From positions 1-64,000 of the forward strand of contig NZ_RKRF01000008.1 of assembly GCF_003843875.1 (NCBI RefSeq): a stretch of 64,000 bases of DNA, written 5' to 3'. The notes beneath the pieces were generated by a model, which saw only the letters and a list, made by a program, of their open reading frames with translations, ran no database searches and was not told the origin of the DNA. The position numbers and the translations under genes are program-made. This DNA is from Aquisalibacillus elongatus (GTDB taxonomy: Bacteria; Bacillota; Bacilli; Bacillales; Alkalibacillaceae). Positions 51,633-60,425 of the stretch are shown here, piece by piece (within the stretch, counting starts at the first letter, position 1; every line of letters begins with the position of its first letter).

Positions 51633-52130
51633 TTGCCTACATATAAGTGGCCTGAGGATGTGGAGGTTCGGGCTGAGTTTGATCGGGAAAGACGGAACCG
51701 ATATATGTTGGAGTGTGAGTGGGATGCGGGGAAGCCTTTGGTGACGTTTGTTTTGTTTAATCCGTCGATTGGTGGGGTTGATGAGTCTGATCTGACGTTG
51801 AAGCGGTGTCTGGCTTATAGTCGGCGGTGGGGATATGGGTCTATGAGGGTGGTTAATTTGTATTCTCAAGTTTCGACTAAGCCGGAGGAGTTGGTGCCGC
51901 CTAAGATAGAAGAGGTTGAGTTAAATAACTTCTATATTAAGCAATCGGTGGATTTGGCGGATCGTGTGATCTTTGGCTGGGGTGTAAGGCCTGGGAATTT
52001 GTATCGGATTCATGAAGTGATTCAGATGGTGCCGAAGGAGAAGCGGTATTGTATTTATAAAAATAAAACATTAGAGTACCCAAAGCATCCTTCTCGTTTG
52101 AAGAAGGAGTTGGAACCTTTGAAGTGGTGA
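51633..52130 (+). CDS. DUF1643 protein
   Basis: 165 residues from TTG 51633, seven bases after aggagggg. The DUF1643 signature is plain: FVLFNPSIGGVDESDLTLKRCL near 45, the following WGYGSMRVVNLYSQVST and the FGWGVRPGN segment. Function unknown; the family is often found near phage-related or defence genes. Codon usage is strikingly G-rich on the coding strand (TTG, GTG, GGG), unlike the PLD-helicase gene upstream. Confidence 0.83.
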   Translation: MPTYKWPEDVEVRAEFDRERRNRYMLECEWDAGKPLVTFVLFNPSIGGVDESDLTLKRCLAYSRRWGYGSMRVVNLYSQVSTKPEELVPPKIEEVELNNFYIKQSVDLADRVIFGWGVRPGNLYRIHEVIQMVPKEKRYCIYKNKTLEYPKHPSRLKKELEPLKW

Positions 52131-52169
52131 TTTACGGAGGCCTTTAGTGGCTTCTTTTTTGTGTTTTTT

Positions 52170-52211
52170 CGGCAGTAGAGAGACGTTACCCGGCAGTAAA
52201 CTTCATTAGCA
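52170..52211. repeat. 21-bp-periodic array G, motif CGGCAGTA
   Basis: Two units at 52170 and 52191, 21 bp apart (CGGCAGTAGAGAGACG, CGGCAGTAAACTTCAT). It is the shortest array, included because the step is identical to the others. Confidence 0.55.
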
Positions 52212-52298
52212 ATTGACTCAAATCATATAAATCATTGCATTTTGCATCAAGTTATGATTTCCTTTATTTAGAAGGAGATAGAGATAGGGGTCGTTGAT

Positions 52299-53999
52299 AT
52301 GAAGGTAAAAGTGATGTTCATTGCGCCTTATGCGGCGATGGTGCCGCTGGTGGAAGAGTGTAAGGCGGATTTGGCGGAGTTAGATATTAGCCTGGAAGTT
52401 GGGAACTTGCAGGATGGTGTTGAGATAGCCAAGAGGGCTGAAGCTGAGGGTTATCATGTGATCATTAGTCGTGGTGGTACGGCGAAGATGATTCGGCATG
52501 CGGTGTCGCTTCCGGTCGTGGATGTACATATTACGGGGTATGATATTTTACGTATTTTGACATTGGCGAAGGATTTTAGTGAGAAGAAAGCGTTGGTTGG
52601 GTTTACGAATATTACGCTTGGGGCGCAGTCGATTGCGGATGTGTTGGATTATCCGGTTGACGTGTATTCGATTCAACAGGCGGACGATGTGAAAGAGTTA
52701 TTGCCTAAGTTAAAGGAAGACGGTTATGGGTTAATTTTAGGTGACGTTATTACGGTGGAGGAAGCGAATCGCCACGGGATGGAAGGTGTTCTTCTTCAGT
52801 CTGGACGCGAGGCGATTTATAGTTCGTTTAGTAAGGCGGAGCAGCAGTATGTTTATCATCGTAGTAATTTGGACCGGATTGAGCTTTTAACTCAGCGTTT
52901 GAAAGGGTATCAAGAGAATCTTCTTATCTTAAACCAAAAGGGCCATGTGGTTCATGAGGTGTGGAGCTCATTTGAAGGAGTGCCGATCTCAGTAGAGGCA
53001 TTAGAGGATTTAAAGGAAAAGCTTCAATTGCATGGAAGCGTCAGTGAATTTATCCCAACGCTTCGTGGAAAAGAAGTTGAAGTATTTGGGTATATGGCTA
53101 ACGTAGATCGCTCTTCTTATATGGTGTTTACATTTTCACTTAATATTAATTCGTTTAACCATTTAAGTGGTGTAGAGGTGAAGATGGTTAATCAAAAGCC
53201 TAAGGTGATTCATAAAAGTGATGCGATGAATCGTGCACTTAAAGTGATTGATCAGAGTTTTTACCAGCATCAGTTATATGTGTTGAACGGGGATCCTGGT
53301 TCTGGAAAAAGTCTATTTGCGGAGTATATTCATTATAAATCGCAAGTTTCTGATCTGTTGGTTGTTGTTGACTTTAATCAGTGTAAAGTCGAGGACTTAA
53401 AGCGGATTTTAAGTTCGAATGTCAAAACGATTTATTGTCAAAATGTTGATGACCATCCTTCTGAAAACAAACTGGAGCTCATGAAGTCCTTTTTATATCG
53501 AATTATGGATCAGCAGGTTCGAGTGATTTTTTCTTCAAAACCGGCATGGTTGTATGAACTAGTGTTTGACCATGAACGATTAGTGGAGGTTCATGTTCCG
53601 TCATTACGTGAACGTGAGGAGGATCTTAAAGAGCTGGTTACGATGTTTATGACAGAGTTTAATCAATCGTTTGGTTCTTTGCCTATTCGGATTAAGGATG
53701 AGGCGGTGAAAGTTCTCGCTAATCAAGATTGGCCTTATAACGTCCGTGAGCTTAAGTCGTTTATTAAGACGTTAGTTTTATCAGAGAAGGGTTACGTCAT
53801 TGAGGCGCATAAAGTTAAATCGATGTTGAGCGAGAAGAAATCACAAGAGGCACGGATGCCGATGTTAGAAGGTACGTTAGATGAAATTGAATCGCGTGTG
53901 ATTGAAGCGGTGTTAGAGGAAGAGAATTTTAATCAATCAAAAACGGCCAAAAGATTAGGGATTAATCGGTCCACGTTATGGCGTAAGCTAAATAAATAA
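52299..53999 (+). CDS. PrpR_N / AAA+ / Fis-HTH transcriptional regulator lacking GAFTGA
   Basis: 566 residues. Residues 1-185 form a PrpR N-terminal sensor domain (IISRGGTAKMIRHAVSLPVVDVHITGYDIL). A AAA+ domain follows with Walker A GDPGSGKS at 331-338, PSLREREEDL near 434 and WPYNVRELKSFI near 478; a Fis-type HTH ends it (SKTAKRLGINRSTLWRKL). The GAFTGA loop needed to activate sigma-54 is missing, and the AAA+ domain is short. It may act without sigma-54. Located before a four-carbon acid sugar module, so probably its regulator. Confidence 0.82.
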   Translation: MKVKVMFIAPYAAMVPLVEECKADLAELDISLEVGNLQDGVEIAKRAEAEGYHVIISRGGTAKMIRHAVSLPVVDVHITGYDILRILTLAKDFSEKKALVGFTNITLGAQSIADVLDYPVDVYSIQQADDVKELLPKLKEDGYGLILGDVITVEEANRHGMEGVLLQSGREAIYSSFSKAEQQYVYHRSNLDRIELLTQRLKGYQENLLILNQKGHVVHEVWSSFEGVPISVEALEDLKEKLQLHGSVSEFIPTLRGKEVEVFGYMANVDRSSYMVFTFSLNINSFNHLSGVEVKMVNQKPKVIHKSDAMNRALKVIDQSFYQHQLYVLNGDPGSGKSLFAEYIHYKSQVSDLLVVVDFNQCKVEDLKRILSSNVKTIYCQNVDDHPSENKLELMKSFLYRIMDQQVRVIFSSKPAWLYELVFDHERLVEVHVPSLREREEDLKELVTMFMTEFNQSFGSLPIRIKDEAVKVLANQDWPYNVRELKSFIKTLVLSEKGYVIEAHKVKSMLSEKKSQEARMPMLEGTLDEIESRVIEAVLEEENFNQSKTAKRLGINRSTLWRKLNK

Positions 54000-54128
54000 T
54001 AGCTTGCGCTTTATTTTTGTTCTAATTTGCTTAATGATATGTTTAAAAATGCAACGATTTTAACGATATTTATAATTTTTTGACGATAATGTGTTGCTAA
54101 ATTGTACATCATCTTCTATTATAATTTG

Positions 54129-54142
54129 TGAAAGCGTTTTAT
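54129..54142. promoter_or_regulatory. cre-like site at the kdgT-type gene
   Basis: TGAAAGCGTTTTAT matches cre (WGNAASCGNWWNCA) in 12 of 14 positions. It follows a TATAAT -10 (54120-54125) immediately, so CcpA binding would cover the start site. Confidence 0.55.
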
Positions 54143-54172
54143 TATTTATTTGTTATTGGGAGGTAATCATTT

Positions 54173-55165
54173 ATGCGTATTAAAGCAACTTTAGAACGTA
54201 TTCCAGGTGGAATGATGGTTGTACCTTTACTATTGGCAGCAACGATTAACACATTATTCCCGGATCTATTACGAATCGGAAACTTTACAGAGGCACTGTT
54301 TGTTGATGGTGCACTCGCGTTAATTGCATTATTCCTACTTTGTACAGGGGCCCAAATTAATTTGAAATCTTTTGGTGTGTCACTGGCTAAAGGTGGTGTG
54401 CTATTAGGTACGAAATGGGCAGTAGGTGCTGTATTCGGTCTATTAGCATATATGTTTGCTGGAAGTGATGGCTTATGGCTAGGTCTTGCTCCAGTGGCTG
54501 TTATTGCGGCTATGACGAACAGTAACGGTGGTCTATATGTTGCGTTAGTTGGTCAGTATGGTAACAAAGATGACCGTGCAGCTTACTCGTTACTAGCATT
54601 AAACGATGGTCCATTCTTAACAATGGTTGCACTATCAATCTTTGGTGCAATGGGCTTCGTAGACGGCATGTTCTCAATCGTCTCCTTTGTCGCCGTATTA
54701 TTACCAATTGTCATTGGTATGATCTTAGGTAACTTAGATGAAGAGATGCGTGAGTTTTTAGATAAAGGTAGCTCTATGTTAATTCCATTCTTTGCTTTCG
54801 CATTAGGTATGGGAATTGACTATGCTGCGATTATTGAAGGTGGCCTATCTGGTATCATTCTAGGTCTACTAACGGTATTTGTGACTGGTACAGCTGGTTA
54901 CTTTATTTTCAAAGCCTTGAAATGGAACCCAGTTGTTGGGGCTTCTGAAGGTTCAACAGCAGGAAATGCGGTTGCGACACCTGCAGCGATTGCAGCAGCG
55001 AGTGCGGCGTTTGAGCCGTTAGCTGATCTTGCAACAGTACAGGTGGCAGCATCAACCGTGACAACAGCGATTCTCCTACCAATTTATATTGGTTTCTTAG
55101 TTAAACGCTTAGAGAAAAAAGGGTTTAAGTTTGAAAACGGGGAGATAAAAGAAGGAACGGCATAA
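54173..55165 (+). CDS. 2-keto-3-deoxygluconate permease family transporter (KdgT-type)
   Basis: 330 residues with about ten helices. Family patterns include RIPGGMMVVPLLLAA (near 9-23), LCTGAQINLKSFG and the ASEGSTAGNAVATPAAIAAAS segment near 260. In the setting of a DUF1537 kinase and PdxA2 its cargo is more likely D-threonate, erythronate or a related four-carbon acid than KDG. Ribosome site gggagg. The next gene follows after 15 bases. Confidence 0.87.
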   Translation: MRIKATLERIPGGMMVVPLLLAATINTLFPDLLRIGNFTEALFVDGALALIALFLLCTGAQINLKSFGVSLAKGGVLLGTKWAVGAVFGLLAYMFAGSDGLWLGLAPVAVIAAMTNSNGGLYVALVGQYGNKDDRAAYSLLALNDGPFLTMVALSIFGAMGFVDGMFSIVSFVAVLLPIVIGMILGNLDEEMREFLDKGSSMLIPFFAFALGMGIDYAAIIEGGLSGIILGLLTVFVTGTAGYFIFKALKWNPVVGASEGSTAGNAVATPAAIAAASAAFEPLADLATVQVAASTVTTAILLPIYIGFLVKRLEKKGFKFENGEIKEGTA

Positions 55166-55180
55166 AGGTGAGTGGCTTCT

Positions 55181-56446
55181 ATGAAGAATTATTTAGGGAT
55201 TATTGCGGATGATTTTACTGGAGCAAATGATACGGGTATACAACTAAGTAAAAAAGGATACTCAACACAAGTATTAGTCGATCTTCCGCAAGGTCAAATC
55301 GACCAACAAGCTCAAGTAACGATTGTAGATACAGATACTCGAGCAGCATCAGAACATGATGCACAACAGATGATTAAAAAGATAGCGTCCTTTTTAGAGA
55401 GAAATCAAATAAATGAATTTTATAAAAAGGTAGACTCCACCTTAAGAGGGCAAGTAGGAGCTGAGATTGCGGCACTTGAGAAAGAATTAAATCCTGATGT
55501 TGTCGTGATTGCTCCAGCTTACCCTAGCTTAGGGCGTATCACTTCCGGGGGTGTCCATTACGTCGATGGACAGCCGGTTGCTGACACGGAGTTTGGTCGA
55601 GACCCGAAAACCCCTGTAACGGAAAGCCATATCGTTGAGTTGTTGAAGCCATACGCTCAAGGTCGTATGGCCCAATTCACGAGTGGCGATGACTTAGATG
55701 TTGTAAAAAGTGAAATGGATGCAGGTCACACATGGTTTGTCTGTGATGTAGAAAAAGACGATGACTTACAATCTATTTCTAATGTGTTTTCAAGTCTAGA
55801 CTTGAACGTGTTATGGGTTGGGTCTGCAGGTTTAATTGAGTATATTGACTTTGATTTGGAAATTGAAGGTAGTGTGACAGAGTACTTGCCAAGTGACGCC
55901 TCTAGTCAGGTGCTAACAGTCTCTGGTAGCCTATCTCAAAAGACTAGATCACAATTGGAGTCATTATCTCATGCGGATCATGTCCAAACGCTCGAAATTA
56001 ACCCAATCGATTTATTGAACGGCAATTTAGATCAGCTCGATATGAATGAGTTATCGAAGAATCAAGATATTTTGTTATATGTTGATTCGAATCAGACCAA
56101 TATAGAAGAGACGAATCGTTATCGAGAAGAACATGGTTTAACGAAGGAAGAAGTCGGTAATACGATTTCTAAAGGATTAGCTGTTTTGGCGAATGAATTG
56201 ATTGATCATTTTTCAATCCATCATATGATTTTAACGGGTGGCGATACGGCCAAAGCGGTGTGCAGTGAACTAGGTATTTCTGTGTTAGAGTTAGTCAAAG
56301 AACTTGAGACGGGAATACCGCTAGGTCGAGCTCAGTTAAATGGTTCGGATCAGTGGATTGTAACGAAAGCTGGTGGGTTTGGAAATGAACAATCACTTGT
56401 TCATGCCACGAATTTCTTGAAAGGAATGAAACAGCACGATGAGTAA
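55181..56446 (+). CDS. Four-carbon acid-sugar kinase (DUF1537, DtnK/DenK-like)
   Basis: 421 residues from ATG 55181; the GTG 9 bases earlier overlaps the aaaggtgag ribosome site. DUF1537 architecture: N-terminal GIIADDFTGANDTGIQL near 5-21, KKVDSTLRGQVGAEI near 86-100, and a C-terminal nucleotide-binding domain with LTGGDTAKAV near 350 and KAGGFG near 400. It phosphorylates D-threonate or D-erythronate at C4 in characterised cases. Overlaps the pdxA2-type start by 8 bases. Confidence 0.88.
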   Translation: MKNYLGIIADDFTGANDTGIQLSKKGYSTQVLVDLPQGQIDQQAQVTIVDTDTRAASEHDAQQMIKKIASFLERNQINEFYKKVDSTLRGQVGAEIAALEKELNPDVVVIAPAYPSLGRITSGGVHYVDGQPVADTEFGRDPKTPVTESHIVELLKPYAQGRMAQFTSGDDLDVVKSEMDAGHTWFVCDVEKDDDLQSISNVFSSLDLNVLWVGSAGLIEYIDFDLEIEGSVTEYLPSDASSQVLTVSGSLSQKTRSQLESLSHADHVQTLEINPIDLLNGNLDQLDMNELSKNQDILLYVDSNQTNIEETNRYREEHGLTKEEVGNTISKGLAVLANELIDHFSIHHMILTGGDTAKAVCSELGISVLELVKELETGIPLGRAQLNGSDQWIVTKAGGFGNEQSLVHATNFLKGMKQHDE

Positions 56447-57446
56447 TAAACCAATTGTTGGCATTACGATGGGTGATGCAGCGGGTGTTGGCCCGGAAAT
56501 AATTTTAAAAAGTTTAAAAAGCGAAGACGTCTTTGACTGGTGTCGTCCGCTTGTCATTGGTGATGCAAAGTTTTTAGAAAAGGCTAAACCTGTAGTCGGT
56601 GCAGATAATTTGTCGGTTCAGTCAATTGAAGATGTTTCAGAAGCGGACTTTCGTTTAGGGAATGTTCCTTGTATCGATTTAGACCTACTACCGGCTGACT
56701 TACCTTTAGGAGAGGTTTCAGCAGAGAGTGGCGATGCGGCGTTTCAATATTTATCAAAAGCGATTGAACTGGCTAAGCAAGGTAACATTCATGCGATTTG
56801 TACGGCACCATTGAATAAAGAAGCGCTACATCTTGGTGGTCATAAGTATCCTGGTCATACTGAGATTTTAGCTCAGTTAACGGATACGAAAGATTATGCC
56901 ATGATGTTATCAGCACCAGATTTAAAAGTCATTCATGTTACAACACACGTTGGTATCATTGATGCGGTCAATCAAATTGAGCCAGAACGTGTATACAACG
57001 TTGTGAAAATGGCAGATGAAACCTTGAAGAAAGCGGGTAATGATCAGCCAAAAATCGCGGTTTGTGGTATTAACCCTCACGCAGGCGAGAATGGCTTGTT
57101 TGGTTATGGTGAAGAAGAGGAGAAGGTCGTGCCAGGCATTGAGCGCGCTGTAAATGAAGGCATTGACGTCCAAGGCCCTCTCCCGGCTGATACACTATTC
57201 TTCCGTGCGGTTAGAGGGGACTTTGATATCGTGGTTGCAATGTATCATGACCAAGGCCACGGCCCGATTAAAGTATTAGGCTTAGATGCCGGCGTGAACA
57301 TTACAGTAGGCCTGCCAATTATCCGCACGAGTGTGGATCATGGAACGGCGTTTGATATTGCAGGAAAAGGGATTGCTGATGAGAAAAGTTTAATCGAAGC
57401 AATCAGACAAGGTGTGGAATTAGCACCTAAAGACTTGGAGTCCTAA
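56439..57446 (+). CDS. pdxA2: 4-phospho-D-threonate/erythronate dehydrogenase, PdxA2-type
   Basis: 335 residues. PdxA family motifs: GITMGDAAGVGPEI near 9-22, CTAPLNKEALHLGGHKYPGHTEILA near 125-150, GINPHAGENGLFG near 206 and MYHDQGHGPIKVLG near 272. His residues in these form the metal site. In this context the enzyme would oxidise and decarboxylate the 4-phospho-threonate product of the kinase to DHAP, not vitamin B6 synthesis. End of the operon. Confidence 0.88.
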   Translation: MSNKPIVGITMGDAAGVGPEIILKSLKSEDVFDWCRPLVIGDAKFLEKAKPVVGADNLSVQSIEDVSEADFRLGNVPCIDLDLLPADLPLGEVSAESGDAAFQYLSKAIELAKQGNIHAICTAPLNKEALHLGGHKYPGHTEILAQLTDTKDYAMMLSAPDLKVIHVTTHVGIIDAVNQIEPERVYNVVKMADETLKKAGNDQPKIAVCGINPHAGENGLFGYGEEEEKVVPGIERAVNEGIDVQGPLPADTLFFRAVRGDFDIVVAMYHDQGHGPIKVLGLDAGVNITVGLPIIRTSVDHGTAFDIAGKGIADEKSLIEAIRQGVELAPKDLES

Positions 57447-57467
57447 TAAGGGCTTCAAGTTTTTTTA
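57433..57467 (+). terminator. Rho-independent terminator overlapping the pdxA2-type stop
   Basis: 11-bp stem with two G-U pairs (57433-57443, 57450-57460) and a TTTTTTT tail; the stop codon lies within the loop. Confidence 0.75.
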
Positions 57468-57480
57468 TATAAAAAAGAAC

Positions 57481-57606
57481 AATTAAATGTTAATAAGAAG
57501 GCTCTAAATGAAAATAGAGAGCCTCCAAATGTAAAATAGGAGGCGTGTAGTGTTAATAAGGAGCTCTTAATTGAAAGTAGAAACATTCTAAACATTAATT
57601 AGAGCT
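57481..57606. repeat. 21-bp-periodic array H, consensus near CTCTAAATGTTAATAAGGAG
   Basis: Six contiguous units starting at 57481, 57502, 57523, 57544, 57565 and 57586, all exactly 21 bp. Units two and three each form a small inverted repeat with different stems: GGCTCT / AGAGCC (57500-57505, 57518-57523) and GCCTCC / GGAGGC (57521-57526, 57539-57544). Pairing is kept while bases change. It lies in a convergent gap and touches the stop of the next gene. Confidence 0.9.
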
Positions 57607-58309
57607 ATTCATGATTAGAAAAATATCGCTTATTCTGGTACTCAATCTCTGGATAGTTCGCCTTCACGTGTTCTTCAGTTTTGGCTGATATGTCGGTCAT
57701 AAAATCAATCCAGTGATCGTCTGTAATACTGTATTCGTCATAAAATTCCCGCATGGAATGGTTCATGATCATCTCAACGGACTTCTCTTCAGACTCATTA
57801 GGGTTCAAAACAATTAAATGGTCTTTAACTTCTTGATCCCAAACTTTATAAACCTCATCCATAGCTCGAAGTTGTTCGAGTTGGTGATCGTTCAATTGTA
57901 ATGCCTCTTCACTTTGAAACTCGTCATTTAAAAGGTCTTCGAAGTATAATGACATGTCGATTCCTAAATCAACTGGGGTTTCTGGAACGTCTTCATGAGA
58001 TAGCCGTTCTAAATCATAAATGGCGATCTGCGAGTAATTGCTCAGGTTCTGAAAAATCCTGCCTGATGCTGATTGTAAGTACGTTGCATCTTCATATGTT
58101 AATTTTTCTGTATCTAATGTTCTATTTAAAACATAGTTAGACTTCAAAACGGAGTAATGTAAGTTTCCGAAATCCGTGGCTAATTCCTTGGACATATACT
58201 CAGTATATTTTTGTTTATCTAGGTACTGGTAGACATTAAGACTTGCTAAAAGAACAATAATTGCAACTATGATGGTATATTTAACGTTGATCTTTTTTAG
58301 TTTTCCCAC
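57605..58309 (-). CDS. Membrane-anchored extracytoplasmic protein, unknown
   Basis: 234 residues from GTG 58309, nine bases after aaggag. One N-terminal helix (TIIVAIIVLLASLNVYQY, residues about 9-26) anchors a largely helical acidic domain outside the membrane. Repeated EL and YxxL patterns suggest coiled packing. No domain recognised. Single gene. Confidence 0.65.
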   Translation of the reverse strand: MGKLKKINVKYTIIVAIIVLLASLNVYQYLDKQKYTEYMSKELATDFGNLHYSVLKSNYVLNRTLDTEKLTYEDATYLQSASGRIFQNLSNYSQIAIYDLERLSHEDVPETPVDLGIDMSLYFEDLLNDEFQSEEALQLNDHQLEQLRAMDEVYKVWDQEVKDHLIVLNPNESEEKSVEMIMNHSMREFYDEYSITDDHWIDFMTDISAKTEEHVKANYPEIEYQNKRYFSNHE

Positions 58310-58416
58310 GTGAAACAACTCCTTCGAATTTACGAGAAAATTGTAACACATTACTGAAAATTTCCAAAATAAATGGTATTGTATTCTTAGTAAGATTATA
58401 GATAGAAGGTGTTCTA

Positions 58417-58719
58417 ATGAAAGACGTTCAATCTACTTATTCGGCGACGAATATGATGAGTATTCCGATTCATCTGGCGTTTTTGATAGTGCTTACGATG
58501 GCTATTTATAATATCGATCAAACGTGGACAGATTTTCTGAACATTGTTTGGATTGTTCTTTTCTTAAACGGTATGAACTTTATGTTATTAATCTATTTTT
58601 TCTTCAAACAAAAAGATTCTAAATCAAGGCTAAAAAACTTGAAAATGTTCGGGAAGTTTACCGGCATTATAATGGGTGTGCATCTCAGTATGGCTGGTGT
58701 GTTATATCTAGTGTTTTAA
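58417..58719 (+). CDS. Small membrane protein, possible paralogue of the next gene
   Basis: 100 residues with three hydrophobic helices (about 15-34, 40-60 and 80-99). MMSIPIHLAFLIVL and LKNLKMFGKFTGIIMGVH echo LISIPFHFISVLF and KENLKHFGLW of the following protein. A tandem duplication with heavy divergence is likely. Ribosome site agaaggtg. Confidence 0.6.
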   Translation: MKDVQSTYSATNMMSIPIHLAFLIVLTMAIYNIDQTWTDFLNIVWIVLFLNGMNFMLLIYFFFKQKDSKSRLKNLKMFGKFTGIIMGVHLSMAGVLYLVF

Positions 58720-58724
58720 GCTAA

Positions 58725-59033
58725 GTGGAGAAGGTGGCGGTTAACATAGAAGTCTATCGAATTTATATGATGACGAATTTGATCAGTATTCCATTTCACT
58801 TTATATCCGTCCTCTTTATGTGGGGTAACTTAATCATCACATCTTCCTACGGTAGTCTGTTTGAGGATGTTGTTTTGTATGGACTCATAATGAATTTACC
58901 AAATTATATTTTGCTAGGGTTTATTCATGTGGCTAAAGATGGTGTGGCCCCTAAGGAGAATCTGAAGCATTTTGGATTGTGGTCATGCGCTGTCATTGGT
59001 GGATATATTTTAATTGGGTTACCTATGATTTAA
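58725..59033 (+). CDS. Small membrane protein, unknown
   Basis: 102 residues if translated from the GTG at 58725; another GTG at 58734 is possible. Three hydrophobic helices (about 16-38, 47-66 and 84-101). It begins five bases after the stop of its likely paralogue, so the pair is co-transcribed. Function unknown. Confidence 0.55.
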   Translation: MEKVAVNIEVYRIYMMTNLISIPFHFISVLFMWGNLIITSSYGSLFEDVVLYGLIMNLPNYILLGFIHVAKDGVAPKENLKHFGLWSCAVIGGYILIGLPMI

Positions 59034-59132
59034 AATTTTAAATTCAAAATACTTTTGATTTGTAATTCTATGTAATTCGTTGTATTCTACTAATGCTTAG
59101 GTACTTTAGACTAGGATGAACGGAGCAAAAAT

Positions 59133-60380
59133 ATGGAAAAAATAGCGGTCTCATATGATTACCCCATTGTGATCATTTCAATTATTATTGCCGTCTTTGC
59201 GTCTTTTACGACGATCGAATTAATGAGGCGGACGATGCAAACTATTAAACAAAAACACCTATGGTTGCTAGTCAGTGCACTCACCATGGGCGTTGGAATT
59301 TGGTCGATGCACTTTGCGGGCATGTTGGCGTTAGAAAGCGATGTCCGATTCGAATACGATATAATCTCAACTACAACCTCACTCATTATAGCCATAATCG
59401 CATCCTACGCTGCATTTTATTTCATCACATTTCGAAAAACGACTAATCTTGTACTCTCTCTCTCAGCCATTTTACTAGGAACAGGTATATCGTCGATGCA
59501 TTATTTAGGTATGCATGGCATGACGGTTATGAATATCGATTTAAGTTATGACTTATTATGGGTTGTCATATCTGTCTTAACAGGTATATTGGGCTCGGGC
59601 ATTGCGCTTTATGTGTTTGCTAATGTTAATAAGGAATATTTATATGTGTATCAATTATTAATCGCAACTCTATTAGGGTTCGCAATTAGCGGATTGCATT
59701 ATTCCGCGATGAAAGCTGTATCGATTTATAACACGGTACAAGGGCACGACCATTTTTATCAAGTGTGGACGGTTCCCGCGCACTCTGATTATTTATTAGT
59801 GGCGATCGTGACGGTAATGTTTACGATTTTTATTGCGATGAACACACTAACGCTTCGTGAGCGTATTATCCAAAGTGAAATTAACTATTTAGCCTTTCAT
59901 GATCCCTTAACGGGGCTTCCAAATCGAAATATGCTAGATCAGTATATTCAAGAGTCACTGCTGCGTGGTCAAAAGTATAACCAGCCTTTTTCTTTATTCT
60001 TTTTGGATTTAAATGATTTTAAAGAAATTAATGATACACATGGACATGACGTCGGTGATTCTATTTTAGTGAAAGTATCAGAGCGTTTGTCCAGTAGTTT
60101 GCGTCAGGGAGATGTGGTCACGAGGCTTGGTGGCGATGAGTTTATTATTGTGCTAGATCGTATTGGGGCAGATGGGGCGAAGGAAGTAGCCGAGCGAATT
60201 TTAGAGAGTTTTATTGAACCGATTCGGGTTGATGGTCAGGAATTTAAGGTGAAACCGAGTATAGGTATTAGTATTTATCCAAAAGATGGTCAGGATATGG
60301 AGACACTGATGAAGCAAGCTGATCAGGCAATGTATTCAGCGAAAAATGATGATGATCGGTATATGAAGCGGGCGGATTAG
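59133..60380 (+). CDS. Diguanylate cyclase with MHYT sensor domain
   Basis: 415 residues. N-terminal seven-helix MHYT domain with GIWSMHFAGML (near 53), SSMHYLGMHGM (near 125) and GLHYSAMKA (near 188), which may sense a gas or metal. The GGDEF domain at about 240-412 has RLGGDEFIIVL with an intact active site and no inhibitory RxxD visible five residues upstream (DVVTR). It would make cyclic di-GMP at the membrane. No EAL domain. Confidence 0.9.
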   Translation: MEKIAVSYDYPIVIISIIIAVFASFTTIELMRRTMQTIKQKHLWLLVSALTMGVGIWSMHFAGMLALESDVRFEYDIISTTTSLIIAIIASYAAFYFITFRKTTNLVLSLSAILLGTGISSMHYLGMHGMTVMNIDLSYDLLWVVISVLTGILGSGIALYVFANVNKEYLYVYQLLIATLLGFAISGLHYSAMKAVSIYNTVQGHDHFYQVWTVPAHSDYLLVAIVTVMFTIFIAMNTLTLRERIIQSEINYLAFHDPLTGLPNRNMLDQYIQESLLRGQKYNQPFSLFFLDLNDFKEINDTHGHDVGDSILVKVSERLSSSLRQGDVVTRLGGDEFIIVLDRIGADGAKEVAERILESFIEPIRVDGQEFKVKPSIGISIYPKDGQDMETLMKQADQAMYSAKNDDDRYMKRAD

Positions 60381-60405
60381 AACCAGCAACCTTAATGGTG
60401 CTGGT
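60380..60405 (+). terminator. Hairpin after the GGDEF gene
   Basis: aaccagc / gctggtt stem (60380-60386, 60399-60405) overlapping the stop codon, T-poor tail. Weak terminator. Confidence 0.45.
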
Positions 60406-60425
60406 TTATCCCAGGAGGTTTATAG

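Noticed and set aside
54050..54125. Sigma-54 (-24/-12) promoter before the KdgT-type gene
   Set aside because: No TGGCAC-N5-TTGC pattern was found; the gap shows a TATAAT -10 and a cre-like site, and the regulator lacks GAFTGA.
56439..57446. Vitamin B6 biosynthetic PdxA
   Set aside because: The adjacent DUF1537 kinase with an overlapping reading frame and the permease indicate the acid-sugar pathway version.
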